Shown here: piece after piece, positions 34,263 to 42,927 of the stretch
How positions within the stretch are numbered: the stretch's first letter is position 1
Layout of the letters: the number at the start of each line of letters is the position of its first letter
Notes under the pieces: generated by a model
What the model saw: the letters and a program-made list of their open reading frames with translations, nothing else
Database searches by the model: none
What the model was told of the DNA's origin: nothing
Translations under genes and position numbers: made by a program
Assembly: GCA_002418765.1 (NCBI GenBank)
Contig: DIET01000005.1
Span: 48,363 to 112,362, forward strand
DNA length: 64,000 nucleotides
Source of the DNA: Peptococcaceae bacterium UBA5767
GTDB taxonomy: Bacteria; Bacillota; TC1; UBA5767
Direction: 5' to 3'

Positions 34263-36719
34263 TTGGCAAAGAAAAAAACGGAAAGCATGATGCGCACAAA
34301 CATATATGGAACGATAGCATTATTTGGTATATTTTCTACCTTGTTTTTTGCTCCATTTTTCCGAGGTTTGTTTTTCCCTACAGAACAGATGATTGCTTTG
34401 ATGGTTCTGAGTGTATCTTTTTTATTGACTTGGATCTTTAAAATATCACAACGGGAGTATTCTTTTCTTCCAACCTGGATGGATCGATTCGCATTGCTTT
34501 TTTTGTTATCATATTTGATTTCTTTTTGGATTAATCCGGCCAGCAAAGAATTGGCATGGATTGAATTTGGCAAGAACTTAATGTTTTTCTTTGTATTTTG
34601 GTCATTGTCAAATCTGGCATTTAATCAACAAAAGATTGATTGGTCAGTAAGATTGCTTTACTATACTGGTGTTGCTATTGGCTTGAGTGGTTTGGCCATT
34701 GCAATGGGTTGGTTTTATGTCAAAGATGGGTTTGTAGGGTCTAGGATTTTTGGCACATTACAATATCCTAATACGACCGCAGCCCTATTGCTTGCCACCG
34801 TGTTTTTGGGATTATACCTCTATGAAACCGATAGATTAAGATATCTTTCGATGGGCAGTATGGCTTTGGTGATGTTGACTTTTTATGGTACTCAATCTAG
34901 AGGCGCGTTACTTGTTTGGCCCATTGTGTTATTGATTTATTTTGTTTTCATTCCTACGAAAATGAGGCTCTCGGCTTTAATTAGCATCATGATTGTTTCG
35001 ATCCCAAGTTATTTTGCTTATCGACCATTTATTGCAGCATGTGTGAATAAAGAAGCTTCCACTGCCTTCTTATGGATTATGCTTGTGGTCGTGGTGACTT
35101 TATTTTTGGAATGGCTACGGCTCAGACTGATGAAATACAATCGTTTTTTGCATGTTGTCCAACCGAAGGCAAAAGCGTTGTCTTGGCTACTTGTTCTTGT
35201 GTTGGTCTTGTTCCTTATTGAAGCAATATTTGGTGTTCAGCTTTTATTGCAGAATCGTCTTGATTCAGGGGGGACGCTGGTGATGGCAGAACCGGCCATC
35301 GCTGCAGTGAAGGAAGATGCCAAGACTGAAGAAGTGCAGGACCAGGAGAGTGGTACGAACCATACATTAACAGATCGTAGAGAGATTTCTATAGATGACA
35401 ATTACAGTGCTTATTCGCGTCTCTATTGGATGATGGAAGGCTTTCGAGAAATTACCTTAAAGCATCCAATCATTGGGCAAGGTGGCGGGGCTTGGGAGGC
35501 CAGTTATAAATCTTTTCAGTCCTATGATTATAGTTCTACACAGGTGCACAACAGCTGGTTGCAGGTATTGCTGGAGGTTGGGTTTCTAGGCTTTTTCTCC
35601 TTTGCTGGAATTTGGCTGATGATGCTTTGGTATGCATGGAAACATTGGAAAAGTCTCAATGACAAAGGTAAGATGATGCAGATTACTTTGGTGGCGGCTG
35701 CATTTAGTTTGGGTGGTCATGCTTTGATTGATTTTGACTTTTCATTGTCGAGCTTCTTGCTCGTTCTGTATGCTCTGTTTGCTCTATCAAAACGTTTGTA
35801 TTTGATTCAAGAGAACAAGACTGGGAGATTTCTTCCTGCTGAGAAAAACCACAAGGTAGTCATTCCGGTTTTGGTGGTGGCCTTGCTGGTTTCTTCAGGA
35901 GCATTTTATATTGGCTATAGCTATAAAACTTCTGTATCGTTGACACGTGAGGCTGTGGGGGCACTCAAATCTGGTCGTCAAGAAGAAGGGTTGATTCTGT
36001 TTGAGAAGGCCAGTAAATGGTGGCCCTATAGTGTTGGTCGTTACTTAGACATGGCTACTATTTATTTAAAGGAAGGAAATCAAGAAGTTGCCCGAGAATA
36101 CCTTGAATTGGCTGAATCTTGGGAGCCTTATAACCCGAAGGTATATGCAGCACAACTTCGTATGGCCTGGCAGAATAAGGACTATGACTGGGTCATGGAT
36201 TCTGCAGAAAAAGCTGTTTCTATGGAACCTTGGGAGAATCAATACCGAATTGTACAGAGTGACATGTACCTGCTTGTTTCTCTTCGTTTGTTAGAGGAAG
36301 TAGCAAATGGTAATGTGGATTTGAAACCTCAGATCATGACTTATTTGCATGAAGCTACTTTGTATCCAGAAACGTATCAACTGATGATTGAGAAACGTAC
36401 TGCCTTGTTGGCACAGAGTCCTCTAAAGATAGATCCTATTGAAGTACCTGTTGAGATTATCAACAATGCGGGTGCTGCATATTATATTCTTTCTGATTTT
36501 GATAAAGCCAGTGAGCAGTTGGCCGTGGCTGAAGACATGGACATTGCGAATGGAGCCACTTATTTTTGGCTTTCATTGAGTGAAATTAGTGCGGGGAACC
36601 CTGAACGATCCCATGAGTACTATAAGCTCATGACAGAAGAAGACAGACACCCTAATTTCAATGAAGATACCATTGGGACATATCAGAATATCCCATCCTT
36701 TTTGGTGGAAGACGATTAA
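34263..36719 (+). CDS. O-antigen-ligase-like membrane protein with C-terminal TPR region
   Basis: 818 residues: about ten transmembrane helices (about 10-330 and 400-560) with an extracytoplasmic loop around 340-430 holding YSRLYWMMEGFREITLKHPIIGQGGGAWEA, the Wzy_C/WaaL signature, followed by a tetratricopeptide region (about 570-800). Such proteins are ligases or polymerases that transfer or join surface polysaccharide; in Gram-positive cells the acceptor is not known. TTG start 10 nt after AGGAGG. It follows galU by 12 nt, suggesting a shared role in envelope glycan. The TPRs probably face outside. Confidence 0.85.
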   Translation: MAKKKTESMMRTNIYGTIALFGIFSTLFFAPFFRGLFFPTEQMIALMVLSVSFLLTWIFKISQREYSFLPTWMDRFALLFLLSYLISFWINPASKELAWIEFGKNLMFFFVFWSLSNLAFNQQKIDWSVRLLYYTGVAIGLSGLAIAMGWFYVKDGFVGSRIFGTLQYPNTTAALLLATVFLGLYLYETDRLRYLSMGSMALVMLTFYGTQSRGALLVWPIVLLIYFVFIPTKMRLSALISIMIVSIPSYFAYRPFIAACVNKEASTAFLWIMLVVVVTLFLEWLRLRLMKYNRFLHVVQPKAKALSWLLVLVLVLFLIEAIFGVQLLLQNRLDSGGTLVMAEPAIAAVKEDAKTEEVQDQESGTNHTLTDRREISIDDNYSAYSRLYWMMEGFREITLKHPIIGQGGGAWEASYKSFQSYDYSSTQVHNSWLQVLLEVGFLGFFSFAGIWLMMLWYAWKHWKSLNDKGKMMQITLVAAAFSLGGHALIDFDFSLSSFLLVLYALFALSKRLYLIQENKTGRFLPAEKNHKVVIPVLVVALLVSSGAFYIGYSYKTSVSLTREAVGALKSGRQEEGLILFEKASKWWPYSVGRYLDMATIYLKEGNQEVAREYLELAESWEPYNPKVYAAQLRMAWQNKDYDWVMDSAEKAVSMEPWENQYRIVQSDMYLLVSLRLLEEVANGNVDLKPQIMTYLHEATLYPETYQLMIEKRTALLAQSPLKIDPIEVPVEIINNAGAAYYILSDFDKASEQLAVAEDMDIANGATYFWLSLSEISAGNPERSHEYYKLMTEEDRHPNFNEDTIGTYQNIPSFLVEDD

Positions 36720-36745
36720 GTAGATATGGAGAAAGAAAGAATTGG

Positions 36746-36774
36746 TTGACACACGAAGCTTATATTCGTATAAT
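36746..36774 (+). promoter_or_regulatory. Consensus promoter of the tRNA-Trp gene
   Basis: TTGACA (36746-36751), 17-bp spacer, TATAAT (36769-36774): a perfect sigma-A promoter, with the tRNA 5' end 19 bp downstream. Confidence 0.9.
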
Positions 36775-36792
36775 GTTAAATGTGTCAAACGA

Positions 36793-36868
36793 AGGGGAGT
36801 AGCTCAATTGGTAGAGTGGCGGACTCCAAATCCGTAGGTTGCGGGTTCAATTCCTGTCTCCCCTGCCA
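36793..36868 (+). tRNA. tRNA-Trp (anticodon CCA)
   Basis: 76-nt cloverleaf with 7-bp acceptor (AGGGGAG/CTCCCCT), D-loop AGCTCAATTGGTAGAG, anticodon stem CGGA/TCCG with loop CTCCAAA, GGTTCAATTC T-loop and encoded CCA. The anticodon CCA reads UGG. Its 3' part is duplicated at 42419, which marks it as the integration target of the following island. Confidence 0.96.
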
Positions 36869-36883
36869 AGCCTAAAGCCTTTA
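36828..36883 (+). repeat. Left attachment repeat (attL), within tRNA-Trp
   Basis: Perfect 56-bp direct repeat with 42419-42474. It spans the anticodon-loop 3' side, T arm, acceptor 3' strand, CCA and the start of the terminator. Confidence 0.92.
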
Positions 36884-36908
36884 GTACGAAGGGTTCTAGG
36901 CTTTTTTT
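36868..36908 (+). terminator. Terminator of tRNA-Trp
   Basis: AAGCCTA pairs with TAGGCTT across the intervening 22 nt, followed by TTTTTTT. The first part of it is included in the duplicated attachment repeat. Confidence 0.6.
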
Positions 36909-36984
36909 TATGCCCTTTTTCATCGCTTTAAAAAGTAATATATTTGGAACATCAAGGCTTTTTTGGGGCTTTTTTCATATTGCA

Positions 36985-37262
36985 TCATCGGATCAGCTCG
37001 TCCAGGTAGTCTGCAGCGATCCGGTTGCTGTCCCGGATTTCATGGGTGTAGATCCTTTTGTGGGTCGTTGGGTCTGAGTGACCCAGGTTGCCGCTGATGG
37101 CAAAATCCGGGACCTGTCCGCTGTGCAAAAGAAGGGTGCGTAGGTGTGTCTTAGATCGTGGCGGGTCACCTTTTTCAGATCATGCCGTTTGATGATCCTC
37201 TTGAAATTGTAGACACAGCGATCGGGAGGGATGGGCTTTCCGTTATCCCAGGCGAGCACCTC
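36985..37262 (-). pseudogene. Tyrosine integrase remnant (C-terminal third, frameshifted)
   Basis: Reading the minus strand gives VLAWDNGKPIPPD...VTRHDLRHTYA, then the frame is lost. In the next frame the same protein continues as LLLHSGQVPDFAISGNLGHSDPTTHKRIYTHEI... to a stop at 36985. Restoring one A in GCACCC would join the two into the H-x-x-R...GH...Y catalytic box of a phage-type integrase. The first two-thirds of the gene are missing upstream. The position beside the tRNA 3' end is where an island integrase is expected. So it is both truncated and frameshifted. Confidence 0.88.
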
Positions 37263-37524
37263 TATGTTTCCATATTCAGCCCATAAATATAGAATAGAAA
37301 ATTGCCGGAAGAAATCTAATTAAGCGTTCATTTCTCCGGGGAACCCCGTTTCCTAGTTTCTTTTGAAAAAAAATGCAGGATTTCCTTGTTCCTTTGAAGA
37401 AGGTATAGCCAGCGTATAGTAAACCACGCAGATCCAATAAAAGGACCAGATGTTTTTTTTGTGACCTGCAAATCTGTTAAAGGAGCACTCTGGCCGAAGG
37501 AGAGTTCCGGAAAAGGAGGATGAC

Positions 37525-39033
37525 GTGAACACCAAGCGAATCCTTGTTCTGCTGATTGCCGCACTTGTTATCAGCCTGGCGGCCACCGCCCCTGCGGCTC
37601 TGGCTTTTTCTGATGTGGACAACCACTGGGGAGCATCTTGGATCCGGACGCTCACCGGTCTGGAAGCCATTTCCGGCTATCCCGACGGCACCTTTAGGCC
37701 CAACAATCAGATTACCCGGGCGGAGTTCAGTGTTGTTTTGGCCAAGTCCTACGGCATTGAGGAAGCCCACGGAAACGCCCTTCCGGGCGTTCCGGACGCG
37801 CATTGGGGCAAAGGCTGGATCGAGGCTCTTACAGCCGCTGACATTATTGATGTGTCCCTGTACGAAGATGGCTATGATGCCAACGCCCCCATTACTCGGC
37901 AGGAAATTGCCATGATGGTTACCCGAGCTTTGGATGTGCCTTCCGAAAACGGTGGAGATCTTCCCTTCACAGACACCGGAATCATTGCTGCCGGCTACGG
38001 AACTTATGTTACTGGCGCCTACCAGGCAGGCATTATTTCCGGCTATCCAGACAACACCTTCAGACCAGCCGGGACAGCTACCCGGGCGGAAGCTGCTGTT
38101 ATGACGGTCAAGACCCTGCTGGCTGACGGACGGATCGACCGGATTATCGAGAATGTCACTTTGGATCTCCAGCCCGATCGTTCCTTCGTTCCCGGAGGAG
38201 GAGGACAGCAGCTGGTCTTCACGCTGACCGCTCGGGACCAGGACGGACTTCCAGTGGACGGGGCTAATGTCAGTGTGTTTGCCAGCAACCAAACCAATGG
38301 CGTGGACTGCCGGGATCAACTATCTGTTTCCGACGGACAAACCGACGGTGCGGGACAAATTCAGACCACTTACACAACCACTGCTGGAGATGACCGACAG
38401 CACATCCAGTTCATGTTCAATGTCAATGCGGGAGACCGATTCTTCGAACGGATCTTTGATCTGGTAGTCACCAGCCAGGCGACCCCAGTGGAGGGCACCA
38501 TCTATCATCCGTTCACTGGGGATCCAGTGTCCGAAGGGGTGGTCCTCTTTGCTGATTCGTCAACTGGTGCCAGTTATCATTTGGAAATCAAAAACGGGCG
38601 CTACATGGCCATTCTGCCGGTTGGATCCTATGGTGTCGACGTGGTTAACATCCCCCTAAACCGAACGGCCTTTGGTATCGGCCACACTTATCAGAATTCC
38701 CATAGCTATCTCCGAACCGATTTCCTCCAGTGGAGAATCCTGAATGTCAGCCTGACCCACGGTGTTGTGGCATCTCAGGACTTTACCAGGGGAGTATTGC
38801 GGGGTACCTGGTCCGGTGCACAGGCAGGAAACGATATCACATTCGCTCCCGTCCGGGGAGGCGTCCCAGTCTACAAGGAAGTGGAACTGGGAACCATCGC
38901 TCCGGATGGAACCTTTGTCGTGTTGCTCAAACCAGGGATCTATGAGATTGGAACCATGACCGGCGCTGTTTTGCGCCAGAATGTACAGGTCAGTGCTGGA
39001 GAGATCACAACTGTGGGAACCCTTTCTCGATAG
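37525..39033 (+). CDS. S-layer-homology (SLH) surface protein
   Basis: 502 residues: a Sec signal peptide with cleavage after ALA27, then three SLH repeats (about 28-70, 90-132, 148-192; FSDVDNHWG, GYPDGTFRPNNQITRAEF, GYPDNTFRPAGTATRAEA), then Ig-like/carboxypeptidase-regulatory-like beta domains (about 205-315 and 320-500). SLH modules bind secondary cell-wall polymers. The GTG start has AAAGGAGG 5 nt upstream. Base composition is clearly more GC-rich than the flanking chromosome, pointing to acquisition with the island. The function of the C-terminal part is unknown. Confidence 0.9.
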   Translation: MNTKRILVLLIAALVISLAATAPAALAFSDVDNHWGASWIRTLTGLEAISGYPDGTFRPNNQITRAEFSVVLAKSYGIEEAHGNALPGVPDAHWGKGWIEALTAADIIDVSLYEDGYDANAPITRQEIAMMVTRALDVPSENGGDLPFTDTGIIAAGYGTYVTGAYQAGIISGYPDNTFRPAGTATRAEAAVMTVKTLLADGRIDRIIENVTLDLQPDRSFVPGGGGQQLVFTLTARDQDGLPVDGANVSVFASNQTNGVDCRDQLSVSDGQTDGAGQIQTTYTTTAGDDRQHIQFMFNVNAGDRFFERIFDLVVTSQATPVEGTIYHPFTGDPVSEGVVLFADSSTGASYHLEIKNGRYMAILPVGSYGVDVVNIPLNRTAFGIGHTYQNSHSYLRTDFLQWRILNVSLTHGVVASQDFTRGVLRGTWSGAQAGNDITFAPVRGGVPVYKEVELGTIAPDGTFVVLLKPGIYEIGTMTGAVLRQNVQVSAGEITTVGTLSR

Positions 39034-39867
39034 ATGGCCCAACAGCACACAATGCGGATAAAAAGTAGTGTCAAGGGAAGTGCGAACTTTTCTTAATACT
39101 ACGGAGTTGCTAAAGTTGGATGGGATACCCAAAAGTGTACATAAAAGATAACCTGGGTGATTTGCACAGGGCGCAGGATTATATTGCGTCTGAGTAGCAG
39201 TTATCCATTCCAGGAGATATTCAACGGTATTATGCGACGTATCAACAATCTGCGCTTCGTATAGTAGATCAATTATCGTTGTCTCTTGCATGACCAAGAG
39301 GTGTCTGTCCCCTTTCAGAGTTCTGCCTGAGAAAACTTCGCTTTCAGAACATCTTCATGTCACATCACCGGTGGTATGCATCTCAGGCATACAAATTGAA
39401 GCAGGGCAAGAAGGATTTTTCATCAAATCGCGCTAATTCAGCGCTAGATGAATAATCCAGGTTAAGACTTTTTGTTTGAGATATCGATTTCTGGTTGTAA
39501 AAATAATCAAAACTGCTCGCAATGTAATTGAGAAATTATCGTTTAACTATCCATACAAGGTAGCATATGAAAAATGTTTAACCTGAAGCAGGTAACCTTA
39601 GATTGAGAAGATGCCTATGTAAGGATTTTAAGGGCTTGTTTAAGCATGCAATTATTCAGGGGGCAATGATTAAAGGTTCTAAGAAAGAAAAGGGGTGGTG
39701 GCGAAAATGGTCCGATATAAAAAAAGTTACCTGCATTCCTCCTGGAATATGGCTCCTGAAATATGCTGAAAAAAAAAGAATTTTTGATTTGACGTGGAAT
39801 TCAGGTAATAGTAATTATGCCAATTGCCTAGAGTAGGTGGGCAAGCAATAATGAGAGGAGAATTACT
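39034..39867. other. Gene-poor stretch within the island
   Basis: About 830 bp without a supportable gene. A 77-codon frame at 39603-39836 starts at TTG without a ribosome binding site, and a minus-strand frame running from 39297 into the SLH gene is mostly antisense to it. GC drops sharply towards 39450. No repeats of note were seen. Confidence 0.5.
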
Positions 39868-40305
39868 ATGAAGAGAATTAGTTTGCTTGTTGTTTTAATT
39901 TTATCATTGTTATTACTTGTTGGTTGCGGTAGTAATGAAGACACTTCAAATGGCTCAAGTAATCGGACACCGCCAGAAGAAGTATCTGGACCTGAGCTTA
40001 ACATACTGTTACCTGAAGGAGCAATCCTTATTAGAGTTGCAGAGGCAAGTGACACACTCTTCCAGGGTGATTATTGGGTGCCATCTCCTTTGGAAGATGT
40101 TATTGACTTGTATTCAAGTGAATTTGAAGACTGGCAAGATATGACCCAGTTTGAAGGAGCATATGCTGATGGCGAATATACCTTCCATTGGGAAGGAGAT
40201 GTTATTGACGATACAGGAATTTTTGTGATTGAAATTGATTACTATCAAGATAATGATCAAGAAACCATTCTTCACATCCAGGCAGATTCATATTGGTATA
40301 AGTAA
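39868..40305 (+). CDS. Lipoprotein of unknown function
   Basis: 145 residues. Type II signal peptide (basic MKR, hydrophobic 5-18) with lipobox LVGC and lipidated Cys20. After a Ser/Asn/Thr-rich linker there is an acidic domain (about 50-145) with aromatic-rich strands (YTFHWEGDVIDD, ILHIQADSYWY). I do not recognise the family. GAGAGGAG lies 7-8 nt before ATG. It lies in the island but has low-GC composition like the host chromosome, unlike the SLH gene. Confidence 0.8.
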   Translation: MKRISLLVVLILSLLLLVGCGSNEDTSNGSSNRTPPEEVSGPELNILLPEGAILIRVAEASDTLFQGDYWVPSPLEDVIDLYSSEFEDWQDMTQFEGAYADGEYTFHWEGDVIDDTGIFVIEIDYYQDNDQETILHIQADSYWYK

Positions 40306-40745
40306 GAGATTTGCTTATTAGCTTAAATACTGTCATATAAATATATTTCTACTACAGGACTTGCTGATAAAATATAGAAAAAGAAAATAGATGTAAAACA
40401 ATTATTTATTTCGGACGACTAAGCCTCTCAGAGGCTTAGTTAGACTGTAGACAAAGGGGCATAAATAGACATCGGGAAGATTTCATAATGATTAACAAGA
40501 TCAATAGGATTAGATCACGTACAATAAAGTGCTCACTCCTAGAATAAGGGGAAAGCCGGTAGTCGATTCGAACCAGGCAAGTGACGGACAAATCCAATAG
40601 ACTGACTATATGAAGTCAAGTAGGAAATGAAGGAAAAGTAGCGTAGACGCTAGAACGCTAGAAGCAATGTTCCTTGAAAATAATGCATGCTGAACAGACT
40701 TGAACCAGTAGGAACAAGTCTAAGACACTAGGTATCGGAACTCAG
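40306..40745. other. Structured non-coding region downstream of the IS110 transposase
   Basis: No gene seen in 440 bp. It holds a perfect 10-bp inverted repeat at 40418-40440 (ACTAAGCCTC-TCA-GAGGCTTAGT) and a 7-bp stem hairpin at 40696-40721 (AGACTTG...CAAGTCT) just past the transposase stop. The right side is probably IS-derived. Confidence 0.45.
40418..40440. repeat. Perfect inverted repeat, possible IS boundary or terminator
   Basis: 10-bp perfect stem with a TCA loop. It lacks a convincing T-run on either side, so a terminator role for the lipoprotein gene is doubtful. Confidence 0.5.
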
Positions 40746-41919
40746 TTATGACTGAGGAACAAAATCCTCGTTGGCAGTCAGAATGCGGAATATAACGCGT
40801 ATGAGTTTTTTAGCAGTATGACCTAGGACAACAAAGTAATGTTTGCCTTGAGCCTTTTTAGTCGCCATGTATCGACTGAATGTTTCACAATGCACAGCGG
40901 CCAAACGTGCAGCCTGCATCAAGGCCCAGCGCAGATAGGTTGAACCGTGCTTGACCATTGGCGTCCGGTCGGCTTTGAATTTACCCGACTGGTAAGTTGA
41001 AGGATCCAGGCCGGCAAAAGCCTGAAGCTTGTCCGGAGAGCTAAAGCGATGGATGTTACCGATCTCAGCCAGAATAATGGCTGCCAGTGTCGGACCGATG
41101 CCAGGGATAGAAATTAAAGGGGTCTTTGTTTGTTCAACAGCAACCCGTATGGCTTTGTCGAGGTCGCTAATCTGCTTTTGCAGAAAATCAAGCTGCTGCA
41201 GGGTCGGACGCAATTCCAACGATGTAGCCGGGCTATTGGCACCGATTGATTGTTGGGCCAGGGACTTGATCTCCAAAGCCTTTTCACGGCCATAACGGCC
41301 TTTAGAGGCCGAGGTTAGCATATTGGTCAGCCGGTCAATCCGGCAAGCCGCGATTTGGCGGGCACCTGGTAATTCCAGTAATAAAGCCTTTATGGAGGCC
41401 TGTGTAACTGAATTGCAGGCCGTTGGGAGTTCAGGGAAAAGAATAACAATCAACCTGGATATACTAACTTTGAGCTTGGTGCGTTGAGAAATCAAACGGA
41501 AGCGGTGACGGGTTAGTGCTTTAAGCTCTTGAATTTGGTAAGACACAGACACAGGATTCGATTCTGCTGTCATAAGCAGTTGCGCGATGCACTTGGCATC
41601 GACCTGGTCTGTTTTGGTTTTCCGAAGATTCTGAGACTTTCGATACAGGTCAACCTGTAACGGGTTGAAGACCACCAGCTCGACTCCGTGCTATGGAGAA
41701 AGGCTTCAAGGTTGCTACTGTAATGACCGATGGATTCGAGTCCTGCTTTATTTGTCCAGATCCATCAGCTTGCGAGCATACCTGAATTTGTGTTTTCAAC
41801 TGTTCAAATCCTTCGTGATTGTTCTGGAAGGTAAACACTTCCTGAATCAACTGACCATTACCGCTCAGGATACAGCAATCGTGCTTATCTTTGGCGGCGT
41901 CAATGCCAACGTAGATCAT
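40746..41919 (-). pseudogene. IS110-family transposase, inactivated by two frameshifts
   Basis: On the minus strand the N-terminus (from 41919) is MIYVGIDAAKDKHDCC..., the RuvC-like DEDD domain of IS110 transposases. Around 41710 the frame shifts (one A missing in ATAAAGCAGG) into GLESIGHYSSNLEAFLH, and again near 41690 (5 extra bases around GAGTCGAG) into VVFNPLQVDLYRKS...KTKTDQVDAK. The rest is intact to 40746 and contains the Transposase_20 domain, including SIPGIGPTLAA and HGSTYLRWAL with the conserved serine. Two lesions mean no full transposase is made. The intact protein would be about 390 residues. Confidence 0.88.
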
Positions 41920-41959
41920 AACTTGACCATTCTTAAAAGAAGTACGCTAAATATTCCAC

Positions 41960-42115
41960 AGACTTTTTTGCTGCCGGATCCTAGTTCTAAATAAACCGTC
42001 AGGCGGTATCTGACTCATCACCAATCTGGCAAAAAGCTGTGGCTGGAGCCTTAAAGAAACCGTTAAAGCGGTATGAGGAAGAACCAGTCCACAGCGCCTG
42101 TATGCATTATATCAA
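41960..42115 (-). ncRNA. Candidate IS110 bridge RNA in the transposase upstream flank
   Basis: IS110-group elements encode a bridge RNA in the non-coding flank upstream of the transposase. Read on the minus strand, this flank has TGATATAAT as an extended -10 (about 42105-42113), then an 11-bp stem (CTGTGG-A-CTGG with CCAGCCACAG, at 42084-42095 and 42036-42046) enclosing a small hairpin ACCG...CGGT, then a second similar ACCG...CGGT hairpin (41995-42007). Two loops of this kind are what target- and donor-binding loops look like. Structure was read by eye only; the RNA itself is inferred. Confidence 0.4.
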
Positions 42116-42418
42116 GCAATAACTACACTTGCGCTTGATTGCGCAACATAATAATACTAGGAGAATCGACCGATGGAGCATCCAAAGTATTCCCATGCAT
42201 GAGTGATAAACCTTGCAAGATTTTGAGTGTAGGGGCTAAAATATTTAATTTCGTATGTAGGGTTATTTCCGGGGCTTTCTTGGGGCTTTATCTCTGAGAA
42301 TGGAGCTAATGAACAGAAATGAGTAGAAGTGAGTAGAAAATGAAAATCCGGCAGACGCAATGAGGGCAAGGGTTTCAGCCGTTTTGAGAGGTAACAGAAA
42401 TGGGTGATCCTAGACTCT

Positions 42419-42474
42419 AAATCCGTAGGTTGCGGGTTCAATTCCTGTCTCCCCTGCCAAGCCTAAAGCCTTTA
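42419..42474 (+). repeat. Right attachment repeat (attR), tRNA-Trp 3' fragment
   Basis: Perfect 56-bp copy of 36828-36883. No 5' half of a tRNA precedes it, so it is not a gene. A T-rich terminator remnant follows (42475-42496). Confidence 0.92.
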
Positions 42475-42495
42475 ATACGAAGGTTTTGGGCTTTT

Positions 42496-42894
42496 TTATG
42501 CTTAAAAATGATTCTCAAGAGAGGGCCAAAAACGAAAATGGGACAATAATGGGATACTTTTTTTAGTTTGCTTTTTTCACGTCAAGAATTGTCCCCATTA
42601 AATCGCTATCTAAATCATTATCATGATGTGCGAATAAGCTGTTAATTTAGGTTTGTCCTTGCCACAAAAAAATAATCTGACTTCGATATGGTGCAGGGTA
42701 TTCTCCATATTAAGATTTTTTAGAATGTATTTAAGCCATTATGGTCAATGGATTAAAATCACTGAGAGTGTGAGGCGCTTTTGGGGTGTAAAGATTGTTG
42801 ATGAAACTGATCACCCAAATGATTCTCTTCACGAAAATCTGTGGTCCTATCGGATGGAAATGGGTGGTATAATGGGTAGAGATTAGCTTAGCAT
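42496..42894. other. Intergenic region right of the island
   Basis: About 400 AT-rich bases. AATGGGA occurs twice close together (42537-42555). A 77-codon frame at 42653-42886 has no ribosome binding site and is not called. TGGTATAAT at 42865-42873 is an extended -10 that probably drives the acetyltransferase gene. Confidence 0.5.
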
Positions 42895-42927
42895 GTGCCG
42901 TATCATGAGGAATGGGGGAAATTTGTT

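Larger units (their letters stand above)
36822..42483. mobile_element. Genomic island integrated at tRNA-Trp
   Basis: A 5.6-kb segment lies between an intact tRNA-Trp gene and a second copy of its 3' end. The direct repeats (36822-36892 and 42413-42483) differ at only two positions over 71 bp. Inside are a frameshifted integrase remnant next to the tRNA, an S-layer-homology gene with visibly higher GC than its neighbours, a lipoprotein gene and an inactivated IS110 copy. This is the classic footprint of tyrosine-integrase insertion into a tRNA 3' end. With the integrase broken, the island is probably immobile now. Confidence 0.85.

Noticed and set aside
38656..39297. 213-codon minus-strand frame
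   Set aside because: Mostly antisense to the SLH coding sequence in GC-rich DNA, where long shadow frames are expected; the short part outside it has no clear family.
39603..39836. 77-codon frame in the island gap
   Set aside because: Starts at TTG without a ribosome binding site, no recognisable motif, lies in a low-complexity AT-rich stretch.
42157..42441. 94-codon minus-strand frame across attR
   Set aside because: Runs through the tRNA 3' fragment in an arbitrary frame; no ribosome binding site; not conserved-looking.
42411..42484. Second tRNA gene
   Set aside because: Only the 3' part of tRNA-Trp is present; the 5' half and D arm are missing, so it is an attachment-site duplication.
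42653..42886. 77-codon frame left of the acetyltransferase
   Set aside because: No ribosome binding site and it contains the extended -10 of the next gene.
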